From Tumebacillus algifaecis (lineage in GTDB: Bacteria > Bacillota > Bacilli > Tumebacillales > Tumebacillaceae): DNA of 64,000 nucleotides. The notes under the pieces are model-generated. The model was not told the DNA's origin. It worked only from the letters and a program-made list of their open reading frames with translations, and ran no database searches. Position 1 is the first letter of the stretch. The number at the start of each line of letters is the position of its first letter. Below, piece after piece: positions 26,877 to 35,495 of this stretch. The DNA is taken from assembly GCF_002243515.1 (NCBI RefSeq), contig NZ_CP022657.1, positions 4,437,501-4,501,500 of the forward strand, written 5' to 3'. Position numbers and translations under genes: made by a program.

Positions 26877-27431
26877 TTAGAACTCGTCTTCCTCTTCATC
26901 ATAGGAATCGAGATCTTCCTCTTCGTCAGACTCCTCGATTTCATCCTCTTCGAAATCCTCGTCGGCTGCCGCTTCATCGTCGCCGTCTTCCGCATCTGCG
27001 TCGAGATCATCCTCTTCGTCAGCGCTATAGTCACCGAAGGAATCATCTTCGTCCGCTTCTTCCTCGAACGAGTCATCTTCTTCATCGTAGAAGTCGTCAT
27101 CATCGTCCATATCTTTGCGGACGAATTTCTTGCCGGTGGCAGCCTTTTCAGGAGCAGCTTTATCGGTCGGATACCAACGCTTGAGGCCCCACACGTTGCT
27201 ACCGATGCAGACAAATCGGCCGTCGATGTTGATCTCGGTGTACAAACGCGCGATCACTTCGTTGACTTGCTCCTCGGTCAGCCCTTTCAGACGCGCCAGC
27301 TCGGCCATCAGATCGCGAAAATGGTACGGCTTGTTGGTGGTGCGAAGAACTTGATACGCAAGGTCCACGAGGGACAGCTCCGCGATTTGCTGCGGGTTCA
27401 AATGCAATGCGTGTTCGGACAAGGCCGGCAC
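26877..27431 (-). CDS. rpoE: RNA polymerase delta subunit
   Basis: A Firmicutes-specific subunit that speeds polymerase recycling. The 184-aa product has the folded HARE-HTH domain at about 10-85 (VDLAYQVLRTTNKPYHFRDL and INIDGRFVCIGSNVWGLKRW). A long, almost wholly Asp/Glu tail (about 105-184) follows, the hallmark of delta. It precedes pyrG, as in Bacillus. The GTG start at 27431 overlaps the GGAAAGGAA site, so a start a few codons inside (TTG) is possible. Confidence 0.95.
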   Translation of the reverse strand: MPALSEHALHLNPQQIAELSLVDLAYQVLRTTNKPYHFRDLMAELARLKGLTEEQVNEVIARLYTEINIDGRFVCIGSNVWGLKRWYPTDKAAPEKAATGKKFVRKDMDDDDDFYDEEDDSFEEEADEDDSFGDYSADEEDDLDADAEDGDDEAAADEDFEEDEIEESDEEEDLDSYDEEEDEF

Positions 27432-27638
27432 TTCCTTTCCGTTTCAACTTATGTATGTACAAATTCGACACATCCTGCGGTGAGTGAGTCCAATACTCTA
27501 GTCTAGCCACCCACAGGAAGAATATTCATTTGCAAACAGACAGCAAGACCGATTATATCACAAAAATGCAGGAGGTAAAAGGGTTCCCACAAAAACTTGG
27601 GGGCATACTACCAGCAAAGACGATCTAAGGAGGCGGAC

Positions 27639-27749
27639 ATCATCAGTCACTATGTTTGGTCATATATCGGGATCACGCTCGCGGTGGTAGTGTTAAGCGG
27701 GGTATCCATCTGGTGGGTGTACTCGAAGTACCGTCGGAAAGCCAAATAG
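27639..27749 (+). CDS. 36-aa single-span membrane micro-protein with possible ATC start
   Basis: An open stretch encodes a short polar N-terminus, one membrane span (YIGITLAVVVLSGVSIWW) and a basic tail (KYRRKAK), which looks like a genuine small membrane protein. A strong AAGGAGG (27627-27633) lies 5 nt before the first ATC codon. No ATG, GTG or TTG exists in frame after the ribosome site and before the span. A strong terminator follows 23 bp after the stop. Initiation at ATC (27639 or 27642) is inferred; a sequence error is the alternative. Confidence 0.45.
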   Translation: MISHYVWSYIGITLAVVVLSGVSIWWVYSKYRRKAK

Positions 27750-27772
27750 CCTGCTCAGGGCGCCTGCAAAGA

Positions 27773-27808
27773 CCAAAGCCACCCAGCTGAATGGGTGGCT
27801 TTGGTTTT
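27773..27808 (+). terminator. Terminator after the 36-aa gene
   Basis: A perfect 13-bp stem CCAAAGCCACCCA (27773-27785) / TGGGTGGCTTTGG (27792-27804) is followed by TTTT. It supports plus-strand transcription of the micro-gene. Confidence 0.88.
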
Positions 27809-27815
27809 GCCGAGC

Positions 27816-27953
27816 TTATTTGGTTTTATCGAACTTTTTGACATATGCAAGCCAATAGCCAAAGCGCGACCAGTACTGCTCAATTTCCTTAATCCGCAAC
27901 TCGTGACATTTTTCCAGATTGTACTCTTGGATGTCGTTCAGGTTAAAACCCAC
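27816..27953 (-). CDS. 45-aa hypothetical protein
   Basis: The reading frame begins at a GTG with GGAGGG 7 nt upstream and encodes a charged, aromatic-rich peptide (EQYWSRFGYWLAYVKKFDKTK at its end). It has no signal peptide and no recognised family. The convergent terminator at 27773-27804 closes it. The good ribosome site and biased composition support it, but it is short. Confidence 0.45.
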   Translation of the reverse strand: MGFNLNDIQEYNLEKCHELRIKEIEQYWSRFGYWLAYVKKFDKTK

Positions 27954-28101
27954 AATGATTCCCTCCAACGTCTTGCCTTTTTTATCGTGATGTTTCCGGC
28001 TGACGATATACCTTATGTAGGAGGAACTCGTTTGTGAACGGCTTTTATTAAAATGGAACTATTCCGAAAATTAATTAGATTTGGACTCCTTGTCGGAAAA
28101 T

Positions 28102-28136
28102 AAAAAAACCCTCCCGCGGGTGGAGAAGGTTTTTTC
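28102..28136. terminator. Bidirectional terminator
   Basis: A GC-rich imperfect hairpin (ACCCTCCCGCGGGTGGAGAAGGT) has seven A residues on the left and six T residues on the right. It ends the minus-strand gene at 28160-28354. Confidence 0.65.
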
Positions 28137-28159
28137 GGGTTCCCGCGCCTCTCATTCCA

Positions 28160-28354
28160 TTAGGAAGGCGAAACTTGGGACGAAATGACCGCAGACGCAA
28201 CCATGACCACAACAGAGATGAACATGAAGCCTGCCAAACCCAACTTGCGTTGCTTGATCATGGATACCATCGTGAATACGCTGAGCACCGCGAAGATCAG
28301 GAACACAAACGCGATGGAATACGGATGGAGCGTCATTCCTTCGAACAACATCAT
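28160..28354 (-). CDS. Small two-span membrane protein (YqgW/DUF2759-like)
   Basis: A 64-aa protein with two hydrophobic spans (SIAFVFLIFAVLSVFTMV, about 13-30, and LAGFMFISVVVMVASAVI, about 41-58) joined by a basic turn (KQRKLG). Size and pattern resemble the DUF2759 family (Bacillus YqgW); this is from memory and tentative. The ATG at 28354 follows AGAGGTGA. A longer reading to 28417 passes the ribosome site. It has its own promoter. Confidence 0.7.
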   Translation of the reverse strand: MMLFEGMTLHPYSIAFVFLIFAVLSVFTMVSMIKQRKLGLAGFMFISVVVMVASAVISSQVSPS

Positions 28355-28427
28355 AAGACTGTCACCTCTTAACTTCATATGATGAAAACTAACATTCCAT
28401 AGAATAGACCGTTCCACAGACTATTTT

Positions 28428-28457
28428 ATTATAATGAACAACTACATGTTGTGTCAA
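28428..28457 (-). promoter_or_regulatory. Sigma-A promoter of the 28160-28354 gene
   Basis: Perfect TTGACA (28452-28457) and TATAAT (28428-28433) are separated by 18 bp on the minus strand, about 65 nt before the gene. Confidence 0.85.
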
Positions 28458-28587
28458 AACGGGAAACTTTATGTAGATCCCGTGAACAAAATATTGGAAA
28501 CGGACGAAGGTATGGAAGGTGCGACAGAACAAAAGGCACCTCCAAGAAAACTGTCTGGAGATGCCGTTGTTGACTATCTTGAAAGGA

Positions 28588-29091
28588 TTAGCCTCTTCGG
28601 CCGCCACGCCCGCCGCGTTTCGATTCATGACGCTTGAGGGCAGAAAGACGGTCTTCGCTTTCCTTCATGAAGCGAGCCACTTTATCTTCAAAATTAACTC
28701 GGCCGCCACCACCTTGCGGACGTCCACCACCACGGTTACCGCCACCACCGCGCGGTCTGTCATCACGGCCGCCTTGCGGACGATCGGGACGAGGAGGACG
28801 GTCACCGCCGCGTGCAAAGTCACGCTTCGGACCAGGAGCTGCCTGACCGGGCTGCGGTTCTTTCGCTTGGCGGATCGAAAGGCCAATCTTACCGTCTTTG
28901 TCAACATTGATGACTTTGACGGTCACTTCGTCGTTGACTTTCAGATGATCATTAATGTCTTTTACGTAGGTGTCTGCAATTTCAGAGATATGCACGAGAC
29001 CTGTGACGTTGCCGGGCAGTAACACGAATGCACCAAAGTTGGTGATGCCGGTTACTTTCCCTTCCAGTTTACTGCCCAATTCAATGGCCAT
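28588..29091 (-). CDS. yabR: S1-domain RNA-binding protein (YabR-like)
   Basis: A 167-aa protein with one S1 domain (about 4-75; GSKLEGKVTGITNFGAFVLL and GLVHISEI). A low-complexity Arg/Gly/Pro-rich linker (about 90-135, RGGGGNRGGGR type) follows, then a conserved C-terminal patch (FEDKVARFMKESEDRLSALK) and an RGG-like end. It is longer than Bacillus YabR because of the RG-rich insertion. It lies next to divIC as in Bacillus. Such RG-rich tails usually bind RNA. Confidence 0.92.
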   Translation of the reverse strand: MAIELGSKLEGKVTGITNFGAFVLLPGNVTGLVHISEIADTYVKDINDHLKVNDEVTVKVINVDKDGKIGLSIRQAKEPQPGQAAPGPKRDFARGGDRPPRPDRPQGGRDDRPRGGGGNRGGGRPQGGGGRVNFEDKVARFMKESEDRLSALKRHESKRGGRGGRRG

Positions 29092-29179
29092 GTTCGAGAA
29101 AGCTCCTCCTTAAGGGTGAACACAAGTTTCCAACTAAAATTATAACGAGAGAACCCCAATAATTCAAGAAGGGAGACGT

Positions 29180-29545
29180 TTACTGTTTTGGTTGCACGAA
29201 CAGCGTTTCTCCGTCTTTTACCATCAGGTACTTTTTACGAGCTAGTTCTGCGATATAATTCGGGTCGTTGAGTTGATCAATTTTCGTCAGGAGTTCCTGA
29301 TTGGTCTCCTTGATCTGCAGAATCTCCGTACTGAGTTGCTGTTGATCCTGCTTGAGTCGATCGAAGTCGGGTGACTGCACGAAGAAGAACACATAACCAG
29401 CCCAGGTGAGGAAGCCCAGAAGCAACAGATTGCGCACCTTCCATCTCTTCCTCGTTTTCTTTGGCGCCATGTTGCGGGTCGGAGAATTCTTCTTCTCCGG
29501 TTCTTGCGGCAGCGGCAATACATTCGAACGAGCCGGTTTGTTCAA
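29180..29545 (-). CDS. divIC: Septum formation initiator DivIC
   Basis: A bitopic division protein of 121 aa. A cytoplasmic basic region (KKTRKRWKVRN) precedes one membrane span (about 38-55) and an extracytoplasmic coiled coil (about 60-95, heptads through QQQLSTEILQIKETNQELLTK). It forms a complex with FtsL and DivIB. TTG start with AGGAGG upstream. It lies between yabQ and yabR as in Bacillus. Confidence 0.94.
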   Translation of the reverse strand: MNKPARSNVLPLPQEPEKKNSPTRNMAPKKTRKRWKVRNLLLLGFLTWAGYVFFFVQSPDFDRLKQDQQQLSTEILQIKETNQELLTKIDQLNDPNYIAELARKKYLMVKDGETLFVQPKQ

Positions 29546-29564
29546 CGTGTTCTCCTCCTGTTCG

Positions 29565-30248
29565 TCAGCGCTTCGGCGGAATGTTATTGTCGTCCTGATC
29601 TTTATCGACTAACCATTTCGCCACGGAGCGCAGAAATCCTTTCCACTTCCTGCGCACCTTCCCGCTAAATTTTCGAAGAGGAGCCAGCCATGTTTCGATC
29701 ATTTTTGCCAACGGTTTGAACATCGGCTCAATCAACGGGCGAATGGTCCACCTGTATAGTGTGCGCCCAAGACACGAGACCATGCGCAAGAGCGGCTGGA
29801 ACGGCCAGAGGATCAGGCGCTCGATCATGGCAGCCATTCGGTCGATCATGCGCCAAAGGGCGAGCAGAGCCGTCCCAATCCAGACCAGCGGCGTGACAAC
29901 GAACAACAGAAACAGGCGATAGAGCAGTTTCATAAAATACGTGATCGCAAGCACCATTCCGACCGTACTGCCAACCACCAGTTTACGCAACAGCAGGCGA
30001 TAAAGTACGAGGCCGATCCCTAAGAGGATGAACACATAAAACCGAACGTCAGCATGGTTCGCTTCGTGTAACGACCAGAGCACCAGGATGAGGGCGAACA
30101 CCCAAAATGTGAAGTCGAGTATCGGCCCAGTCCAGCGCAAATATTTCCACTCCTGCAAGATCGTGCGATAGACATCATAAACGGCACCGAGCACGGCGCC
30201 GCTTAGACTCATCGCCAGGATGGTGAGGTATTGCGTGTACAGGCTCAT
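29565..30248 (-). CDS. yabQ: Spore cortex biosynthesis protein YabQ
   Basis: A mother-cell membrane protein needed for cortex formation. The 227-aa product has four to five hydrophobic spans in the first 130 residues (starting SLYTQYLTILAMSLSGAVLG) and a basic, amphipathic C-terminal half. The N-terminal part is the recognised YabQ domain. It follows yabP by 24 bp in a sporulation operon with divIC downstream. Confidence 0.92.
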   Translation of the reverse strand: MSLYTQYLTILAMSLSGAVLGAVYDVYRTILQEWKYLRWTGPILDFTFWVFALILVLWSLHEANHADVRFYVFILLGIGLVLYRLLLRKLVVGSTVGMVLAITYFMKLLYRLFLLFVVTPLVWIGTALLALWRMIDRMAAMIERLILWPFQPLLRMVSCLGRTLYRWTIRPLIEPMFKPLAKMIETWLAPLRKFSGKVRRKWKGFLRSVAKWLVDKDQDDNNIPPKR

Positions 30249-30272
30249 ACCAGTCTCCCCTTTCCGGTCTCC

Positions 30273-30572
30273 CTAGCGGAAGAGTTTGCTGAACAAGCCT
30301 TTCGCTTTCTCACCTGCCGTCATCCCTTCGTCAAAGTACCCCATGTCATAGATCAAACCTTCAATCGCCACAATCCCGTTTTCCAGGTTCAGCGTCTTGA
30401 TGTGCAAATTTTCTCCGCGAATGGCCAGAAAGCCGTACTGCGTCTTCAGGACGAACTCCTGAGCATCAAAACTCTCGACGTTGAGCACGCCGTTGACCTC
30501 AAGGTTTTGCCTGTTGCGGAGGATGACTTCGTGCTGCGGGTAATTTTTGGTGCGCAAACGATCATCAGACAT
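30273..30572 (-). CDS. yabP: Sporulation protein YabP
   Basis: A 99-aa protein of the YabP/YqfC family required for spore cortex formation. It shows NYPQHEVILRNRQNLEVNGV and the end GYFDEGMTAGEKAKGLFSKLFR. The ATG at 30572 is preceded by GAGGAGGAGG; the open frame to 30650 runs into a terminator. A sigma-E-like -10 lies about 33 nt upstream. Confidence 0.93.
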   Translation of the reverse strand: MSDDRLRTKNYPQHEVILRNRQNLEVNGVLNVESFDAQEFVLKTQYGFLAIRGENLHIKTLNLENGIVAIEGLIYDMGYFDEGMTAGEKAKGLFSKLFR

Positions 30573-30604
30573 CAGATTGTTCCTCCTCCTCATTCCTTTG
30601 GTAC

Positions 30605-30612
30605 AATCTATG
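30605..30612 (-). promoter_or_regulatory. Candidate sigma-E -10 element before yabP
   Basis: The minus strand reads CATAGATT, matching the sigma-E -10 consensus CATACAnT at all but one defined position. The -35 is weak. In Bacillus yabP-yabQ are sigma-E controlled. Confidence 0.4.
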
Positions 30613-30634
30613 CGATGGGTCGTCCGCCTACTAC

Positions 30635-30676
30635 AAAAAAAACAGAGCATCAGACCAGTTCCTGGTCTGATGCTCT
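30635..30676 (-). terminator. Terminator of the hup-rqcP operon
   Basis: A perfect 15-bp stem (AGAGCATCAGACCAG, 30644-30658, with its complement 30662-30676) is followed on the minus strand by eight T residues. It separates rqcP from the yabP operon. Confidence 0.92.
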
Positions 30677-30685
30677 ATGTACGTA

Positions 30686-30985
30686 TTACGCTTCATCCTC
30701 TTCGTCGTCATCGTCCAGGTCGGGCTCGCCCGAACGTCTCGTCTCCGAGAGGATCGTATACATTTGGGCGGCGAGGTCCTTTTTCGCAGATTCCTGCAGA
30801 ACCTCGATGCGTGCTTCCACGATCTTCTGGCCAAACGTCACCGTCAGCACATCACCGACCGAAACGGCGGTGCTGGCTTTAGCCGGGCGTCCATTGATCG
30901 AGATACGGCCCTGATCGCAAACTTCTTTGGCCAGGGTGCGCCGCTTGATCAGGCGGGACACTTTGAGGAATTTATCGAGGCGCAT
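30686..30985 (-). CDS. rqcP: S4-domain protein RqcP (YabO)
   Basis: A 99-aa S4 RNA-binding protein that works with RqcH in ribosome-associated quality control. The S4 domain covers nearly the whole chain (MRLDKFLKVSRLIKRRTLAK, then GRISINGRPAK). It ends with an acidic tail (DLDDDDEEDEA). It starts 4 nt after the hup stop and is clearly co-transcribed with it. Confidence 0.94.
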   Translation of the reverse strand: MRLDKFLKVSRLIKRRTLAKEVCDQGRISINGRPAKASTAVSVGDVLTVTFGQKIVEARIEVLQESAKKDLAAQMYTILSETRRSGEPDLDDDDEEDEA

Positions 30986-30989
30986 CGGC

Positions 30990-31262
30990 TTACTTCGTCG
31001 CTTCCTTCAGTTTGTTGCCCGGTTTGAATGCCGGTACAACCGATTCCGGAATCGTGATCTCAGCACCAGTAGCCGGGTTGCGACCGGAGCGTGCTGCGCG
31101 TTTACGGGTTTCGAACGTGCCAAAACCGATCAGTTGCACTTTGTCGCCTGCTGCGAGCGCTTCTTCGATCGTTTCCAAAAAGCTGTTAACCGCAAGCTCA
31201 GCGTCTTTTTTCTTCAGACCGGATTTCTCTGCCACTGCGGTGATCAGTTCTACTTTGTTCAT
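30990..31262 (-). CDS. hup: HU family DNA-binding protein
   Basis: A 90-aa histone-like dimeric protein. It carries the HU signature [18 protein letters not shown] (about 46-63) and the usual helical N-terminus ([16 protein letters not shown]). The ATG at 31262 fits the family length; the frame to 31355 has no support. A hup copy between yabN and rqcP is unlike Bacillus subtilis, where hbs lies elsewhere. Confidence 0.97.
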   Translation of the reverse strand: MNKVELITAVAEKSGLKKKDAELAVNSFLETIEEALAAGDKVQLIGFGTFETRKRAARSGRNPATGAEITIPESVVPAFKPGNKLKEATK

Positions 31263-31386
31263 GGTAAAAAAATGCCCCTTTCCAAAAGCCCATGGTGTTT
31301 GTGGGATAAAAAATACCAAGAGGTATTTCGTGCTTTCGTTGTGAGATTCCTGCAACCTTCCATAAATTTGCGGACAGGTTGGGCAA

Positions 31387-32865
31387 CTACCGTTGTTTCG
31401 CCTCGTTCCACAGGCGATCCATTTCTTCTAGACTGCTTGACTCAGGGCTCTTGCCCTGTTCGCGCAGTCGCTCCTCGATGTACTGGAAGCGGTCGCGGAA
31501 TTTCAGGTTGGTGCGGGCGAGCGATTCTTCCGGATCGACCGTTAAGAAACGAGCCAAATTGATCATCGCAAAGAGCAGATCGCCAAATTCGTCCGCGTGA
31601 TCGGTCGTCTCCTGCAACTCTTGCAGCTCTTCTTTTACTTTCCCATATACATCGGCGATGTCATCCCAATCGAATCCAACTTTCGCCGCTTTGTTCTGCA
31701 GTTTGATGGCTGCGGTCACAGACGGCAATCCGCGCGGGATCTCGTCGAGCATCGACTGTGCCGTCTCGCCCTTCTCCGCTTTTTCCTGCGCTTTGATCTC
31801 CGCCCAGTTTGCGACGACCGCTTCAGGCGTATCAGCTTCCATCCCGCCGCCAAAGACGTGCGGGTGGCGACGGATCATCTTGTCTGTCACCAAGCGGATC
31901 ACCTCATAGATGTCAAACGTGCCCTCCTCGGCGCCGATCTGCGCATGGAGCACGATCTGCAACAGCACATCGCCCAACTCATCGGCGAGCGCAAATGGAT
32001 CATCCTGATCGATCGCATCGGCCGCTTCATACGCCTCTTCCAGCAGATACTTGCGCAGCGATTGGTGGGTCTGTTTCAAATCCCACGGACAGCCCGTGTC
32101 CGGATCGCGCAACGCTTTGATGACCTCGACAAACTTCCACATTTGACGGTTGACGACTTCTGCCGCGTCAGTCTTCGGGACAAAAAGCGAGGTGAGGTGG
32201 TCGATAAAATCCAGTCGGTCTAGCTCGTACAGCGGCACCGTAACCACTTTTTCCTCCCCTGCTACACCAAGCGCACGCACCACCGTCACTTCGTACTCAT
32301 CCGAATACTGCTCCATCAAGGTCAGCTTGATGTCCGATGCCACATCCTGCGAATAGACCTGCATGATCACCGTGTTCAGGCCGGGGTTGAGCTGGCGAGG
32401 CAACAGGCTTGTCCCATCGAGCAGCAACATCCCGTCGGCCGGATCACTGCCGACATGGACGAGCAGATCGTCGAGAAAGGAATGGCCCGGGCCGATCTCA
32501 ATCTCTACGCCAGCCGCTTTCCCTTGGCGGCGCAAGTTCTGCACCGTCGTCTCGGCCACGCCTGGATGACCGGGCACCGCGTAAACGATCTGGCCTTTGG
32601 TTTGCGCTTCTGTGATCAGATGATCGGTGATGTTTTGATACACGTCTGTGAAATGTTCGGCTTGCTCATAAAAGTGATCAAGCGCAACGAAGACGATCCC
32701 CTTGTCGCGGAGATCGTCTACTACAGGATGGCGTTCGGTGCGAAAATAGATCGCACCGCCTGCGCCCTGCTGCTGTTCTAATATTGTATAGGTACCGAGG
32801 GGCAGCCCGCTCCACGAGCCAGGCCCAAGCCCGACGACTGTCACTTTCGCCAGAGAAGAACTCAT
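31387..32865 (-). CDS. yabN: YabN: SAM methylase-like / MazG nucleotide pyrophosphohydrolase fusion
   Basis: A 492-aa two-domain protein. The N-terminal part (1-225) is a tetrapyrrole-methylase-like fold ([19 protein letters not shown] and [14 protein letters not shown]). The C-terminal part (about 230-490) is Maz[23 protein letters not shown] and [17 protein letters not shown] hold the metal-binding EExxE/ExxD pattern, and a second degenerate repeat follows. It probably sanitises nucleotide pools. The ATG at 32865 is used because AAGGAG lies upstream. Confidence 0.95.
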   Translation of the reverse strand: MSSSLAKVTVVGLGPGSWSGLPLGTYTILEQQQGAGGAIYFRTERHPVVDDLRDKGIVFVALDHFYEQAEHFTDVYQNITDHLITEAQTKGQIVYAVPGHPGVAETTVQNLRRQGKAAGVEIEIGPGHSFLDDLLVHVGSDPADGMLLLDGTSLLPRQLNPGLNTVIMQVYSQDVASDIKLTLMEQYSDEYEVTVVRALGVAGEEKVVTVPLYELDRLDFIDHLTSLFVPKTDAAEVVNRQMWKFVEVIKALRDPDTGCPWDLKQTHQSLRKYLLEEAYEAADAIDQDDPFALADELGDVLLQIVLHAQIGAEEGTFDIYEVIRLVTDKMIRRHPHVFGGGMEADTPEAVVANWAEIKAQEKAEKGETAQSMLDEIPRGLPSVTAAIKLQNKAAKVGFDWDDIADVYGKVKEELQELQETTDHADEFGDLLFAMINLARFLTVDPEESLARTNLKFRDRFQYIEERLREQGKSPESSSLEEMDRLWNEAKQR

Positions 32866-32889
32866 TGCAGAAATCACTCCTTACCGCCG

Positions 32890-34512
32890 TTAGCGGATCA
32901 ATCCAAGTTTTGAGAACAGATCGGCCAGTTTCGGCCCCACCTTCGGAATGGCCATCATGTCGGAGCGCGTCACCGTCCCGGTCACCAGCAGCGCCACCGT
33001 GTAGACGAGCGAGGCAGCCCCGATCGCCCCAAGTGAAACGAGCGCTGCGGCCATCCGCTCTGAGTCGCTGTGCTGGGCCAGATAAGGCCAAAGTTCGCGC
33101 ACGCAGCTGTATGCGGCCACCGCCATCAAGAAGGTGGCCAAGAGCGGGCGAAACAACATCGCGCGCAAGTCGAACACCACACCGGTATGGCGGTACATGC
33201 TGTATAGGTTCATGATCGAAGCGATCAGATACGAGATCACCGTCGCCAATGCCGCGCCGTTGATCCCCCAGATCGGTACGAACAGGAAGTTGAGGCCGAG
33301 CTTGGCGAGCGCGCCGATAAACAGATTGCGCACCGGGATGTAGATCACGCCGATGCCTTGCAGAATCGAACTGGTCGTCAATTGAATGGACGAGAACAGC
33401 GTGGCCGCCGCGATCGCGATGATCGCCTGCGTGCCTTCCGTATTTTTAAAGAGCATGATATCGACCGGGGCAGCCAACAGCGCCAAGCCCACAGCGGACG
33501 GCAGGGCCACCAGAATGGTCATGCGCATCGCCATCTCCATGCGGCGTGCGACCAAGCGGCTGTTTTTCACCGCGATCGCCGCCGCGATCGCAGGCAGGAG
33601 CGCCGTGCCGATCGCCGACGCAAAGGTCGTCGGAAGCAACATCAATTTAAACGCCCGTCCCGTCAGAAGTCCAAACATCTCCGTCGCTTCCTGCTGCGAG
33701 TAGCCGCACGCTTTGAGCAGGTTGACGACGGTGACCACGTCGATATTATTCATCAGCGGCACGACCAGCGCGCCAAGGGAGATCGGCAGGGCGTACCAGC
33801 AAAGCTTTTTGATGTGTCCCCAAGTCCGCTGGGGCGGAATTTTGTTTTTAAAACGGACGTCATGACGAAACAGCTCGCGTTTGCGCCAAGCGTAGATGAG
33901 CAAGATCAACAAACCGAACACCGCGCCCGTAAAAGCCCCAAACGCAGCACCCGCTGCCGCATGCGCCTCCGAATAGCCCCATTGCAAAAGAATGATCGCC
34001 GCCGCCAAAATAGTGCCGACGCGGATCAACTGTTCGGTCACCTGTGAGATCGCCGTCGGCTCCATCCGTTGCCAGCCTTGAAAATAGCCGCGAATCGCAC
34101 TCATAATCGGCACGACGAGCAGAGCCGGAGCGATCGCTTTGATCGCCAGCGCTGCGTCTGTGTCACCAAACCAAACAGCAAATTGCTCCGCCCCGAAGAA
34201 CAGGGCGAGAAAGCAGACGATGCCAGACAGGGTCAGCAACACGGAAGAGACGCGAAACACTTTTTTCGCACCTGCGTAATCTCCGAGCGCGATATGTTCG
34301 GCGACAAATTTGGAAACGGCGACCGGAAATCCTGCCGTAGACAGGATCAGCAGTGTCGAATAGATCGGATAGGCCATCTGGTACAGGCCGATCCCGCGGT
34401 CTCCGATGATGTTTTGCAAAAAGATTGTATAGACAGATCCCAACACTTTGGACAGCAGGCCAGCAAGTCCTAGCACCAATGCCCCGCGCAGGAACAGGTT
34501 GCGTTCGGTCAT
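32890..34512 (-). CDS. SpoVB/MurJ-type polysaccharide flippase (YabM-like)
   Basis: A 540-aa membrane protein of the MATE-like MVF superfamily with about 14 spans. It starts GALVLGLAGLLSKVLGSVYT and contains RGYFQGWQRMEPTA, typical of SpoVB/YabM lipid-carrier flippases. It lies between spoVT and yabN, as Bacillus yabM does. The ATG at 34512 has GGAGGGGG upstream. The spoVT terminator separates it from spoVT. A role in cortex or wall precursor export is inferred from the family. Confidence 0.93.
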   Translation of the reverse strand: MTERNLFLRGALVLGLAGLLSKVLGSVYTIFLQNIIGDRGIGLYQMAYPIYSTLLILSTAGFPVAVSKFVAEHIALGDYAGAKKVFRVSSVLLTLSGIVCFLALFFGAEQFAVWFGDTDAALAIKAIAPALLVVPIMSAIRGYFQGWQRMEPTAISQVTEQLIRVGTILAAAIILLQWGYSEAHAAAGAAFGAFTGAVFGLLILLIYAWRKRELFRHDVRFKNKIPPQRTWGHIKKLCWYALPISLGALVVPLMNNIDVVTVVNLLKACGYSQQEATEMFGLLTGRAFKLMLLPTTFASAIGTALLPAIAAAIAVKNSRLVARRMEMAMRMTILVALPSAVGLALLAAPVDIMLFKNTEGTQAIIAIAAATLFSSIQLTTSSILQGIGVIYIPVRNLFIGALAKLGLNFLFVPIWGINGAALATVISYLIASIMNLYSMYRHTGVVFDLRAMLFRPLLATFLMAVAAYSCVRELWPYLAQHSDSERMAAALVSLGAIGAASLVYTVALLVTGTVTRSDMMAIPKVGPKLADLFSKLGLIR

Positions 34513-34618
34513 CCACGGCTCCCCCCTCCAGTATAGCATACCTGGCAGAACATCCCTGCAAGGCTTGTTCTCTCTATGCTATGTGGAGGCGGGACGAGTT
34601 AGGACAAAATGGGGGCAA

Positions 34619-34649
34619 GAAAAAGACAGGTCGCCGCCAACAACCTGTC
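34619..34649 (-). terminator. Terminator of spoVT
   Basis: GACAGGT (34625-34631) pairs with ACCTGTC (34643-34649), followed on the minus strand by TTTTTCTT. Confidence 0.8.
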
Positions 34650-34671
34650 CACGTCTTCATAAACTATAGGA

Positions 34672-35214
34672 TTATTGCTCCATTTGCTTGGCGAGGAAGC
34701 CGGCTGCAGTTTCAGCAAGTTTGATTTCGAGTTCGCCCATCTTGACGTTCTCTTCGCGGGAGAGGAGGATGACCGATCCGATCGGGTCACCGCCGGCGAT
34801 GATCGGGGCGGTGACATGTGCGGCAAACGTTTCTGCCCTGTCGCGGGTGATGCCATACTCGCCCGGTGTGAAGCCGGTCATCGTCTTGCGCTCATCCATC
34901 GCTTTTTCCACATCGGGTCCGATCGGTTTTTCCATAAAATCTTTCTTGGAAGAGCCCGAGACGGCGATGATCACATCGCGGTCGGTGATCAGGCAGATGT
35001 GTCCTAGCGTTTCGGCCAACGACTCCGCATACTCTTTTGCAAAATCGCCAAGTTCGCCGATCGGCGAGTATTTCTTGAGAATGACTTCACCATCACGGTC
35101 TACGAAAATTTCAAGCGGGTCACCTTCACGAATGCGGAGCGTTCTTCTGATTTCCTTCGGAATAACGACACGGCCCAAATCGTCGATTCTGCGTACAATA
35201 CCTGTTGCCTTCAT
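34672..35214 (-). CDS. spoVT: Stage V sporulation transcription factor SpoVT
   Basis: A forespore regulator of sigma-G genes, 180 aa. The N-terminal AbrB swapped-hairpin DNA-binding domain is MKATGIVRRIDDLGRVVIPK onward (1-50). The C-terminal GAF-like domain covers about 55-178. The ATG at 35214 is chosen by homology; the frame is open to 35337. The upstream region (35215-35495) contains one terminator and no clear forespore promoter by eye. Confidence 0.97.
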   Translation of the reverse strand: MKATGIVRRIDDLGRVVIPKEIRRTLRIREGDPLEIFVDRDGEVILKKYSPIGELGDFAKEYAESLAETLGHICLITDRDVIIAVSGSSKKDFMEKPIGPDVEKAMDERKTMTGFTPGEYGITRDRAETFAAHVTAPIIAGGDPIGSVILLSREENVKMGELEIKLAETAAGFLAKQMEQ

Positions 35215-35461
35215 TTCTTCGATTCGACCTCTCTTTCCTCGGAAGAATGTGAATAAGGGTATGGATAGGTATCTGTGGTCGATCTGTATGTGTTTCGATA
35301 GATAGCTATCATCTGTTGGAATTATCTTGTCCATCAACCTAGATATTTACCATTGGAACATTGTGGGTGTGCAACCCCTCCTTGCTTTTGGTTGGGAAAG
35401 TGAGGTTAGTATGGAGCCTGCTTGGAATCTTTATGCACCTGGAGACAGGTCTTGCATAGGC

Positions 35462-35494
35462 AAAAAACAACAGGCTGCTGTGTGCCGCCTGTTG
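35462..35494 (-). terminator. Terminator of the 35496-36309 gene pair
   Basis: CAACAGGC (35468-35475) pairs with GCCTGTTG (35487-35494), followed on the minus strand by six T residues. Confidence 0.8.
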
Positions 35495-35495
35495 C

